NCBI GenBank assembly: GCA_016712045.1
Contig: JADJRV010000024.1
Location: 1 to 64,000, forward strand
Length of the DNA: 64,000 bases
Direction: 5' to 3'
Source of the DNA: Chloracidobacterium sp.
GTDB taxonomy: Bacteria; Acidobacteriota; Blastocatellia; Pyrinomonadales; Pyrinomonadaceae
Positions 47,592 to 54,829 of this stretch are shown one piece after another; the first letter of the stretch is position 1, and each line of letters begins with the position of its first letter. Position numbers and translations under genes: made by a program. The notes beneath the pieces are model-generated. The model was not told the origin of the DNA. It ran no database searches and was given only the letters and a program-made list of their open reading frames with translations.

Positions 47592-47670
47592 AATTGTCTC
47601 TCCTGGATAATGCAGAAAGATTAACAGAAAATTAGCCGAGCCGTTATCCCACATGGCAGCGTTTTGAAAC

Positions 47671-47704
47671 AAAAAAAGACATCCCCTTTGACGGAGATGT
47701 CTTT
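47671..47704 (-). terminator. Rho-independent terminator of the Pro-rich gene
   Basis: Read on the minus strand, a 9-bp stem AAAGACATC/GATGTCTTT with a 12-base loop runs into a T tract. It lies 22 bases after the stop of the gene at 47726-47950 and separates it from the Vps10-like gene. Confidence 0.82.
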
Positions 47705-47725
47705 GTCTAAATTATATTGCGGCAA

Positions 47726-47950
47726 TTATGCCGTATAGGTGATGTCGCTTTTCCAAACGGCACCCGTAGATTCGGGTCGCGGCGTCGGTGTCGGTTTCGG
47801 CGGCGGTTTAGGCTGCGGATTGACTACCGGCGGCACCTCTTTAGGCGGCGGTTTTTTTGTGTCGTCTTTTTGCGCCATAGCCGTTAGTGACAGCCCCAGC
47901 ACAAAAACGAACGTAAATAATATTTTTTGTAAAACTTTCATCGTTATCAT
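47726..47950 (-). CDS. Small secreted proline-rich protein
   Basis: A 74-residue protein with a signal peptide (MKVLQKILFTFVFVLGLSLTAMAQ) and a Pro/Lys-rich mature part (KPPPKEVPPVVNPQPKPPP), ending SDITYTA. GAGAGG stands 7 bases before the first ATG (MITMKV). The proline-rich stretch suggests an extended periplasmic spacer, and no domain is visible. It has its own terminator. Confidence 0.7.
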   Translation of the reverse strand: MITMKVLQKILFTFVFVLGLSLTAMAQKDDTKKPPPKEVPPVVNPQPKPPPKPTPTPRPESTGAVWKSDITYTA

Positions 47951-48199
47951 TTCTTTCCTCTCTCGTTAAATTCACGCTTCTTGGGGAAAGAGGGAAAGTG
48001 CGTTTCCGCTAATATCATAGGCAATCTCAATGCCACAGACGCACTTATGACGCATTGCTTAGGTATTTAGTTGGAAAGATTATTTTTCGCACGTCGCCAA
48101 ATTTACAAAACTTTACGTTTTGAGGTATTTTCATACGAAATCGTGAATTCGGCAACCGTTTTAGCAATTTTTTTCGAGGTTTGGTGCGATAATCAGGAT

Positions 48200-48958
48200 A
48201 TGCAAACAGCCCCAAACACACGGGATCGGATGCGTGCGATCCTACTCATCGTTGCCACCATAGGCACTATCGTCTTTAACGGGCTAGCCGCCACCGGCTA
48301 TGTTAACGGTGTCACACCAGAGGTGATATCAGCCAAATATCCGACCGTGTTGACCCCCGCCGGATACGCATTTTCGATCTGGAGCCTGATCTATCTAGGG
48401 ATTATCGCGTTTAGCATCTATCAAGTGCTGCCGCGCAATATCGTACGCTTTCGCCCCGTCCGATCACTCTATATCGCTACCTGCGTATTTAATTGCGCCT
48501 GGATATATTTTTGGCATCGTGATCAGATCGGTATTTGTTTAGTATTGATCGCGGGCCTGCTGTTAACGCTCATTGGGATGCTGATATTGTTGCGACGAGC
48601 CGGAGGAAATCCGTTATTGACGACTGCTCCGTTTGGGATTTATGCGGGTTGGGTAACCGCAGCGACGCTTGTTAATTTCACAATATTTCTTAAATACATC
48701 GGGGCCGAGATCTCGCCGACCGCTTGGAATACTCTCGGAGTCGCCATACTCGTCATAGCGGCAGCCCTCGCATTTGTCATCCGCTGGCGGCTGCAAAATT
48801 ACATTTATCCGCTCGCTGTCGCTTGGGCGGCAACCGCCATCGCCGTTAAGCAGAGCGGCAATACGGCGATCGTCGTCGCAGCGGCATTTTGTACCGTCAC
48901 CTGCCTAGTTGTCGCCGGCAGCGTCGTCACCAGCCTAAAGGACTCGACCAGTGAATAA
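48200..48958 (+). CDS. TspO/MBR-like multi-pass membrane protein
   Basis: A 252-residue protein with about seven hydrophobic helices. It reads YPTVLTPAGYAFSIWSLIYLGIIAFSIYQ, a pattern found in the longer tryptophan-rich sensory (TspO/MBR-like) proteins; classical TspO is about 160 residues. TspO proteins bind porphyrins and have been linked to stress and tetrapyrrole handling. The ATG at 48200 follows a TCAGGA site. The stop overlaps the GTG start of aroDE by eight bases, so the two genes are translated from one message. Role unknown. Confidence 0.62.
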   Translation: MQTAPNTRDRMRAILLIVATIGTIVFNGLAATGYVNGVTPEVISAKYPTVLTPAGYAFSIWSLIYLGIIAFSIYQVLPRNIVRFRPVRSLYIATCVFNCAWIYFWHRDQIGICLVLIAGLLLTLIGMLILLRRAGGNPLLTTAPFGIYAGWVTAATLVNFTIFLKYIGAEISPTAWNTLGVAILVIAAALAFVIRWRLQNYIYPLAVAWAATAIAVKQSGNTAIVVAAAFCTVTCLVVAGSVVTSLKDSTSE

Positions 48959-50450
48959 CGGAAAGATCTGTGTATCGGTATGTGCCGAAACCGCAGACGA
49001 AATGATCGCCAATATCAAAAGAGCGGAGGCATTCGCCGATGTGATAGAGGTGCGGTTTGATTGTTTGCGAGGCGATCAGATCGAAACTTTGAGATCTCAA
49101 ATTTCGAATTTGAAATTTGAGAAGCCGCTACTCGCGACATTTCGTGCCCACGAACAAGGCGGTCATCGAGAGGTTTCACGCGATGAGCGAAGAGTTTTTT
49201 GGCAGGAGCCGAAAGATTCGTTTTGGGCGGCTGATCTCGAAGAGGATGCCATCATCGATGGCGGAAATTATTCAGAAAAGATCGTCTCATTTCATGATTT
49301 TGACGGTGTTCCCGTCGATCTCGACCAAATATATGAACGCTTAGCCGCGATGGATGCCGACATTATCAAACTGGCCGTCAACGTCAACGACATCACCGAC
49401 GCGATCTCTGTTTGGAATCTATTGGAACGTGCAAAGGCTGACGGCAAGCAAATAATTCCGATCGCGATGGGCGAAGCGGGGAAATGGACTCGCATTCTCG
49501 GCCTAGCTCACGGTGCATTTTTAACGTATGCCTCCCTCGACGCGGGTAGAGAGACCGCCGATGGGCAGATCACCGCAAAAGAACTGATCGATACATACCG
49601 CGTCAAAGAGCTCGATAAAAACACCGAGGTTTTTGGCGTGATCGGCGATCCGGTTTCGCAGTCGCTATCGCCGTATATGCATAACGCCGAGTTTGCGGCT
49701 GCGAGCGTGAATGCTGTTTTTATGCATTTGTTGGTTAAGAATCTCGATGCATTTATTCGGCGAATGGTTAAGCCTGAGACACGTGAGGTTGAGCTAAATT
49801 TTGGCGGATTTTCCGTCACGATGCCGCATAAACAGGCGATCATCCCGCATCTCGACGCCATCGATCCGACCGCCGCAAAGATCGGAGCGGTCAACACGAT
49901 AAAGATCGACGACGGCAAACTCATTGGCTACAACACTGATGCACGTGGCTTCATCACGCCTCTTCTGGCTAGGTTTGGTGACGTTCGCGATGGACGGGTT
50001 GCGATATTTGGCGCGGGCGGAGCTTCGCGGGCCTGTGTCTATGCTTTGCAACAAGAAGGTGCGGACGTGACCGTTTTTGCCCGCGATCTAAACAAAGCAA
50101 AAGCGTTTGCTGACGAATTTGGGATCAAATACGTACAACTGACCACCGATCACCGACCACTGACAACTGATATCATCGTCGATGCCACGCCGCTCGGGAT
50201 GAAAGGACCGCTTGAGCACGAATCTCTGTTTTCGGCGGACGAGCTTTCGGGTGTAAAATTTCTTTATGATCTCGTGACGAGTGTGGCCGATACGCCGATC
50301 GTTCGAGCGGCGAAAGCGGCGGGCGTTCCGGCCATCGGCGGGCTTGAGATGCTGATCGCTCAAGGCGTAAAGCAGTTTGAGATATGGACCGGAAAAAAGG
50401 CTCGTCCTGATAAGATGCGGGAGATACTTCTTACTAAAATGAAGGGGTGA
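48951..50450 (+). CDS. aroDE: Bifunctional 3-dehydroquinate dehydratase / shikimate dehydrogenase
   Basis: A 499-residue fusion. The first 220 residues are type I dehydroquinase: ICVSVCAETADEM, ADVIEVRFDCL, IVSFHDF, with Schiff-base Lys in DIIKLAVNVN and IPIAMGEAGKWTRI. The rest is shikimate dehydrogenase: VFGVIGDPVSQSLSPYMHNAEF, FSVTMPHKQAIIPHLD, VNTIKIDDGKLIGYNTDARGF, and VAIFGAGGASRACVYAL for NADP. It carries out two consecutive shikimate-pathway steps, as in plants. The start is GTG at 48951, overlapping the TspO-like gene. Two heptamer arrays (49086, 50140) are read in frame, giving LRSQISNLKFEK and QLTTDHRPLTTD. Confidence 0.94.
   Translation: MNNGKICVSVCAETADEMIANIKRAEAFADVIEVRFDCLRGDQIETLRSQISNLKFEKPLLATFRAHEQGGHREVSRDERRVFWQEPKDSFWAADLEEDAIIDGGNYSEKIVSFHDFDGVPVDLDQIYERLAAMDADIIKLAVNVNDITDAISVWNLLERAKADGKQIIPIAMGEAGKWTRILGLAHGAFLTYASLDAGRETADGQITAKELIDTYRVKELDKNTEVFGVIGDPVSQSLSPYMHNAEFAAASVNAVFMHLLVKNLDAFIRRMVKPETREVELNFGGFSVTMPHKQAIIPHLDAIDPTAAKIGAVNTIKIDDGKLIGYNTDARGFITPLLARFGDVRDGRVAIFGAGGASRACVYALQQEGADVTVFARDLNKAKAFADEFGIKYVQLTTDHRPLTTDIIVDATPLGMKGPLEHESLFSADELSGVKFLYDLVTSVADTPIVRAAKAAGVPAIGGLEMLIAQGVKQFEIWTGKKARPDKMREILLTKMKG
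49086..49120. repeat. Heptamer array inside the dehydroquinase half of aroDE
   Basis: Five 7-base units (AATTTGA type) include a perfect 10-bp inverted repeat, CTCAAATTTC (49096-49105) against GAAATTTGAG (49112-49121). Same unit family as the array in prmA. Confidence 0.7.
50140..50171. repeat. Heptamer array inside the shikimate dehydrogenase half of aroDE
   Basis: Four 7-base units of the CTGACCA/CCGATCA type plus four bases encode LTTDHRPLTTD. The unit resembles the GACTACT repeats at 58549. Confidence 0.7.
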
Positions 50451-50456
50451 AAAGCG

Positions 50457-51176
50457 ATGGATGTCGAAGCTCTAAATTGCCCAAACTGTGGTGCCGGTGT
50501 CGCCAGCGACCACAGCCAATGTGAGTTTTGCAAGACCCGGCTCAAGACGATGGCGTGTCCGTCGTGCTTTGGATTGATGTTCGTCGGCAGCCAGTTTTGC
50601 CAGCATTGCGGAGCGGTCGCAGCTCCGGTCGAGGTCAGTCTTGATGGTGATGCCGGAAGCTGTCCGCGTTGCCGTGCGGGCCTCGAAGACCTGCAGATCG
50701 GTGAGACCAAAATCCGCGGATGTGAGAAATGCGACGGGCTGTGGCTCAACACGACGACGTTTGAAAATATCTGTGCCGACCGGGAAAAGCGCTCTGCGGT
50801 TATCATTTATTTTGGCAATCGTACAATCCGCGGCGATCAACTGACCAAGGTCAAATACGTTCCGTGTCCCGACTGCGGCGAGTTGATGAACCGCAACAAT
50901 TTCGCCAAGGCTTCGGGTGTGATCGTTGATATTTGCAAACAGCACGGCGTTTTTTTTGACGCTGATGAGTTGCCAAAGATCGTCGATTTTATCCAAAAAG
51001 GCGGTATGGAGATCTCCCGTCAGCGAGAAAAGAACGAGCTCAACGACGAGCGGTCGCGGCTTCGAGATGAGCGTCTAAAACTTGGGATGCGGGACCAAAG
51101 TGCGAACCTAGGCAGCATATTCGAAAACGAAGACAACTCCAGCGTACGAAACTTCGTCCGACGATTGTTTGATTAG
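50457..51176 (+). CDS. Zinc-ribbon (zf-TFIIB type) protein
   Basis: A 239-residue cytoplasmic protein with four Cys pairs near the start: CPNCGAG, CEFCKTR, CPSCFG, CQHCGA. Two zf-TFIIB-like modules follow (CPRCRAGLEDLQIGETKIRGCEKCDGLWL, then CPDCGELMNRNNFAKASGVIVDICKQHGVFFDADEL). The C-terminus is charged and helical. Many bacterial proteins with this fold are of unknown role. It lies six bases after aroDE and 43 bases before the caspase-like gene, in the same direction. Confidence 0.82.
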   Translation: MDVEALNCPNCGAGVASDHSQCEFCKTRLKTMACPSCFGLMFVGSQFCQHCGAVAAPVEVSLDGDAGSCPRCRAGLEDLQIGETKIRGCEKCDGLWLNTTTFENICADREKRSAVIIYFGNRTIRGDQLTKVKYVPCPDCGELMNRNNFAKASGVIVDICKQHGVFFDADELPKIVDFIQKGGMEISRQREKNELNDERSRLRDERLKLGMRDQSANLGSIFENEDNSSVRNFVRRLFD

Positions 51177-51219
51177 CAGTACCTATCAAAACTCTAATAA
51201 AAGGAACACCATCACCCTT

Positions 51220-52335
51220 ATGAGAAACCGTCGTGCCCCGATCCTAGTCTTATTCATAGCCGTTTTTCTTTCCGCAGTTTTACAAGTCAAAGCAGCCGAT
51301 AATTGGGACCCGCAGCGAACGTGGGTCTTTTTTGTTGGCTTGGTCAAATGGAAAGACTCAGAGAATTTCGAGTCGTTTCCGGCAAATATCCGCAAGGACG
51401 GCGTACTGCTCGACAGCCTGAAAAAACGAGGTGTGCCGCAATCTCAGATCGTTTATCTAAAAGACGCGGCCGCGACGACCAACGTGGTCGAGTCTAGATT
51501 TGCTGAGTTCTTAAAACGTCCCGCACCCGGCGATTGGGTTTTTGTATATTTCGAGGGCCACGGCTACAAAACTGATGACGATGTGCCATATTTGGCGACC
51601 TACGATGTCGCTGGAAAGATACTGGGCTGGAAATTTGACGCGATCCCGGCGACGATAGAACGTTATTTCAAAGGCTCGCACGCGATCATCGCTCTCGACA
51701 ATTGCTACGCCGGCGCGATGGCAAATTCGGTCACGCGCTCAAAACGCCGCGTCTCGTACGCCGTTCTCGCGTCATCGATGGCGAGCCAGGAATCAACCGG
51801 CAACTGGACCTTTACCGAAGCACTCATCTCCGGATTTAACGGTGCGGCATATGTTGATCAGGATCGCGACGGCCGCGTGACATTTGCCGAGATGAGCAAA
51901 AATGCTGAGCAGGACATGCTGTTTGGCGAGGAACAGGTCGCTACGACCGTCTTTACCGGCGATTTTGATCCGCAAACCGTCATCACCGAAGCTGCGATTA
52001 CCGCTTCGCCGCGTATCGGCGAACGCGTCGAGGCGTACAGCGCAGATGGTTGGTACCGCGGCTTTATCACGGGCGTGCAAGGCGGCAAATTTAAGATTCA
52101 TTATTATGGCTACGAGGCCGACGATGACGAGTGGGTGACGGCGAAAATGATCCGTGTGCCGAAGACGACCTCGGCTTATAAGATCGGCGACAAAGTCGAG
52201 GTCGAGTGGAAACGCAAATGGTACCCCGCCCACATTTTGAATGTAAAAGGCGGCTCTCATTACGTCAGCTACGACGACTATGACGTGGACGAGAACGAAT
52301 GGGTTCCGACGAAGCGCATTAGAAGGAAAAGTTGA
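51220..52335 (+). CDS. Secreted caspase-like (C14/metacaspase) protease with EF-hand-like loop and two Tudor-like repeats
   Basis: A 371-residue protein with a signal peptide (about residues 1-25, ending LQVKA/AD). The caspase-fold domain has the histidine in YFEGHGY (His114) and the nucleophile in ALDNCYAG (Cys162), matching the HG...DxCxxG dyad of clan CD peptidases. A calcium-binding-like loop DQDRDGRVTFAE occupies about residues 213-224. Two homologous C-terminal repeats follow (about 266-310 and 321-366), each of the form G-x-V-E-x...W-Y-x-x-I...Y...D-E-W-V, like Tudor-knot/Agenet domains. The ATG at 51220 is preferred because it starts the signal peptide. Its stop overlaps the TTG start of thiF. 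Substrate unknown. Confidence 0.82.
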   Translation: MRNRRAPILVLFIAVFLSAVLQVKAADNWDPQRTWVFFVGLVKWKDSENFESFPANIRKDGVLLDSLKKRGVPQSQIVYLKDAAATTNVVESRFAEFLKRPAPGDWVFVYFEGHGYKTDDDVPYLATYDVAGKILGWKFDAIPATIERYFKGSHAIIALDNCYAGAMANSVTRSKRRVSYAVLASSMASQESTGNWTFTEALISGFNGAAYVDQDRDGRVTFAEMSKNAEQDMLFGEEQVATTVFTGDFDPQTVITEAAITASPRIGERVEAYSADGWYRGFITGVQGGKFKIHYYGYEADDDEWVTAKMIRVPKTTSAYKIGDKVEVEWKRKWYPAHILNVKGGSHYVSYDDYDVDENEWVPTKRIRRKS

Positions 52336-53351
52336 ACGAACGATACAGTAGGCAAATATTATTTCGGGAGATCGGGAGCGAAGGACAGGAAAAACTCCTG
52401 AATTCCCGCGTGTTGCTGATCGGATGCGGGGCTCTAGGTGCCGCCCATGCCGAGATGCTTGCTCGTGCCGGGGTCGGAAAATTGCGGATCGTTGACCGCG
52501 ATTTTGTCGAGTTCACAAACCTACAGCGACAGACCTTGTTCAAAGAGTCGGATGCCGCCGAGCGCCTACCAAAAGCCATCGCGGCAAAAAATCGTATCGC
52601 TGAGATCAATTCCGAGATCGAGGTTGATGCGGTCATCGCTGATGTCAGCAATTCGAATATCGAATCGCTCATCGACGGATGCGACCTGGTCATCGACGGC
52701 ACGGATAATTTTCAGGTCCGCTATCTGCTCAACGACGCTTGTGTAAAAAACGGCGTGGCGTGGATATACGGTGCCGCCGTGTCGAGTTACGGCACGACGA
52801 TGACGATCATCCCTGGCAAGACGCCGTGTCTGCGGTGTATTTTTGACGAAATGCCTGATGCCGGTTCGTCGCCAACGTGCGACACCGCGGGCATTATCAT
52901 GCCGATAATTGCTACGGTTTCCGCAACGCAGGTTGCTGAGGCTCTAAAGATACTCGTCGGCGATACTGCTTCGCTTCACGGTTCGTTGATGCAGTTCGAC
53001 CTATGGGCGAATGACCGCCAGCGGATAAAGCTTGGCGAGCCAAACCCCGATTGCAAGACATGCGGCCAGCGTAATTTCGAATTTCTCGACGCCGATGCAC
53101 AAGAGTTTTCCGCGGTTCTTTGCGGCCGCAATGCGGTTCAGTTAGCACCGCCGCAGGCAGTTGATCTCGACCTCGCCGCTCTCGCCGAACGTCTTCGTGC
53201 GATAGCCGAGGTGAAGCAAAACGAATATCTTGTGCGTTTCACCTCAGGCGAAAATGAAATGACCGTCTTTCGCGATGGCCGTGCGATCGTAAAGGGAACC
53301 GACGACATTTCAATGGCTCGCGGCTTGTACGCAAAATTTGTTGGGATTTGA
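52332..53351 (+). CDS. thiF: ThiF/MoeB-family E1-like adenylyltransferase
   Basis: An ATP-dependent enzyme that adenylates the C-terminal Gly-Gly of a sulfur-carrier protein (ThiS or MoaD). The start RYSRQILFREIGSEGQEKL and nucleotide motif VLLIGCGALGAAHAEMLARAGVG are diagnostic. Zinc ligands are CLRC and CKTC, and GTDNFQVRYLLND is the catalytic region. A short C-terminal extension (about 90 residues, with FTSGENEMTVFRDGRAIVKG) resembles the tail of ThiF/MoeB-like proteins of this type. The TTG start overlaps the stop of the caspase-like gene. ThiF versus MoeB cannot be settled from sequence alone. Confidence 0.87.
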   Translation: MNERYSRQILFREIGSEGQEKLLNSRVLLIGCGALGAAHAEMLARAGVGKLRIVDRDFVEFTNLQRQTLFKESDAAERLPKAIAAKNRIAEINSEIEVDAVIADVSNSNIESLIDGCDLVIDGTDNFQVRYLLNDACVKNGVAWIYGAAVSSYGTTMTIIPGKTPCLRCIFDEMPDAGSSPTCDTAGIIMPIIATVSATQVAEALKILVGDTASLHGSLMQFDLWANDRQRIKLGEPNPDCKTCGQRNFEFLDADAQEFSAVLCGRNAVQLAPPQAVDLDLAALAERLRAIAEVKQNEYLVRFTSGENEMTVFRDGRAIVKGTDDISMARGLYAKFVGI

Positions 53352-53404
53352 GATGATACTTTCTTGCCTCGGTTTTCGCCGTTTATAGGTGGAGGCACAT
53401 TTCA

Positions 53405-54829
53405 ATGAAAGCTAAACCAAAAATTGTGATCGTCGGCGGTGGTTTTGGCGGGCTGTGGGCGGCTAAGGCTCTGGCAAACAAACCGGTCGAGGTCACGTTG
53501 ATCGACCGTAAAAATCACCACGTTTTCCAGCCGTTGTTGTACCAAGTTGCGACCGCCGTGCTTTCGCCCGGAGAGATCGCTCAGCCGATCCGACGCATTC
53601 TAGCCAAAGCAAAAAATATCGAGGTCATCCTTGGCGAGGTGACGGGTTTTGACAAAGAAAATTCTAATGCGATTCTGGCCGACGGTTCGCCTGTCGATTA
53701 CGACTATCTGGTGATCGCCGCCGGGGCGAGGCATGCTTATTTTGGCCATGACGAGTGGGAACAGTGTGCACCCGGGCTCAAGACGATCGAGGACGCGGTC
53801 GAGATCCGCCGCCGTGTGCTGCTTGCTTTCGAGCAGGCCGAACGCGAGGCGTATCTTACCGGCGTTCAAAAACAGCTCAATTTTGTGGTGGTGGGCGGCG
53901 GTCCCACCGGCGTCGAGCTGGCCGGAGCGATCGCTGACATTGCTCGTCAGGCGCTCGCAAAAGACTTTAAGGTGATCGATACTCGCAAGACGAAGGTAAT
54001 GCTGTTCGAAGGCTCCGACCGCGTGCTCGGCACATTTGCCGAGGAGCTGTCGATCAGCGCCAAAAAACAACTTGAGCAGATCGGCGTCGATGTACGGCTA
54101 AACAGCTTTGTCACCGAGATCGAGCCCGGCCGCGTCAAGGTTGCCGATGAGTGGATCGATTGCGACGTGGTCTTGTGGGCAACGGGCGTTGCCGCTTCGC
54201 CGCTTGGAAAAGCCCTCGGCGTAGAGACGGATAAAGCCGGTCGTGTTGTCGTCGCAAAAGATCTTTCGCTAAATGGCTTTCCAAACGTATTTATCATCGG
54301 CGATATGGCTTCGCTCATGCAGGAAAGCGGCGAGCCGGTTCCCGGTGTCTCACCCGCCGCGATGCAGATGGGTACTGCGACCGCGAACAATATTCTCAAC
54401 GATCTCAAAGACAAGCCGCGTGAAAATTTTACCTATTGGGACAAGGGTACGATGGCGACGATCGGGCGCAGCAAGGCTATTGCCGAAGCCGCCGGTATGA
54501 AGTTCAAAGGCTTTGTCGCGTGGCTGATGTGGCTGTTTCTGCACGTCTTTTTCCTGATCGGTTTTCGCAATCGCCTGGCAGTGATGTTCTCCTGGTTTTG
54601 GGCATATCTCACCCGCGAACGCAGCGCCCGTCTTATCACCGGCGACGCCGACGAAATGCGGGATGCGATGAAATTTCTTGAGGCCCGCTCCAAAAACAGC
54701 TCAAAGAAAAAGAATCAAACCCCGCCGAGGAGAGGGGGGGGGGGGCGGCCCCCCCCCCTTTCGGGGGGGGGGGGAGGGGGAAATTTAAATTTTTTTTTTT
54801 TTGCTACCTATCGCCAATACGATCAATGA
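53405..54829 (+). CDS. ndh: Type II NADH dehydrogenase, damaged C-terminus
   Basis: A membrane-peripheral flavoprotein that passes electrons from NADH to quinone without pumping protons. FAD motif IVIVGGGFGGLWAAKAL and NADH motif FVVVGGGPTGVELAGAIADI are present, with NVFIIGDMASL and a membrane-anchoring tail (FVAWLMWLFLHVFFLIGF). After LEARSKNSSKKKNQ the frame enters a long G/C/T homopolymer stretch (54719-54802) that is almost certainly not real coding sequence, so the true stop is unknown. The reading frame runs on to 54829, overlapping the next gene start. Confidence 0.9.
   Translation: MKAKPKIVIVGGGFGGLWAAKALANKPVEVTLIDRKNHHVFQPLLYQVATAVLSPGEIAQPIRRILAKAKNIEVILGEVTGFDKENSNAILADGSPVDYDYLVIAAGARHAYFGHDEWEQCAPGLKTIEDAVEIRRRVLLAFEQAEREAYLTGVQKQLNFVVVGGGPTGVELAGAIADIARQALAKDFKVIDTRKTKVMLFEGSDRVLGTFAEELSISAKKQLEQIGVDVRLNSFVTEIEPGRVKVADEWIDCDVVLWATGVAASPLGKALGVETDKAGRVVVAKDLSLNGFPNVFIIGDMASLMQESGEPVPGVSPAAMQMGTATANNILNDLKDKPRENFTYWDKGTMATIGRSKAIAEAAGMKFKGFVAWLMWLFLHVFFLIGFRNRLAVMFSWFWAYLTRERSARLITGDADEMRDAMKFLEARSKNSSKKKNQTPPRRGGGGRPPPLSGGGGGGNLNFFFFATYRQYDQ
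54719..54802. other. Low-complexity G/C/A/T homopolymer stretch, probable sequence artefact
   Basis: Runs of about twelve G, ten C, twelve G, five G, then AAATTTAAA and about thirteen T replace the expected ndh 3' end. No comparable tract occurs elsewhere in the window. A G-C hairpin followed by a T run could in principle be a terminator that was read badly. Confidence 0.7.

Noticed and set aside
51177..51219. Riboswitch upstream of the caspase-like and thiF genes (a TPP switch would be expected for a thiamine gene)
   Set aside because: The gap is only 43 bases and shows no conserved TPP-switch sequence; thiF starts inside the preceding gene.
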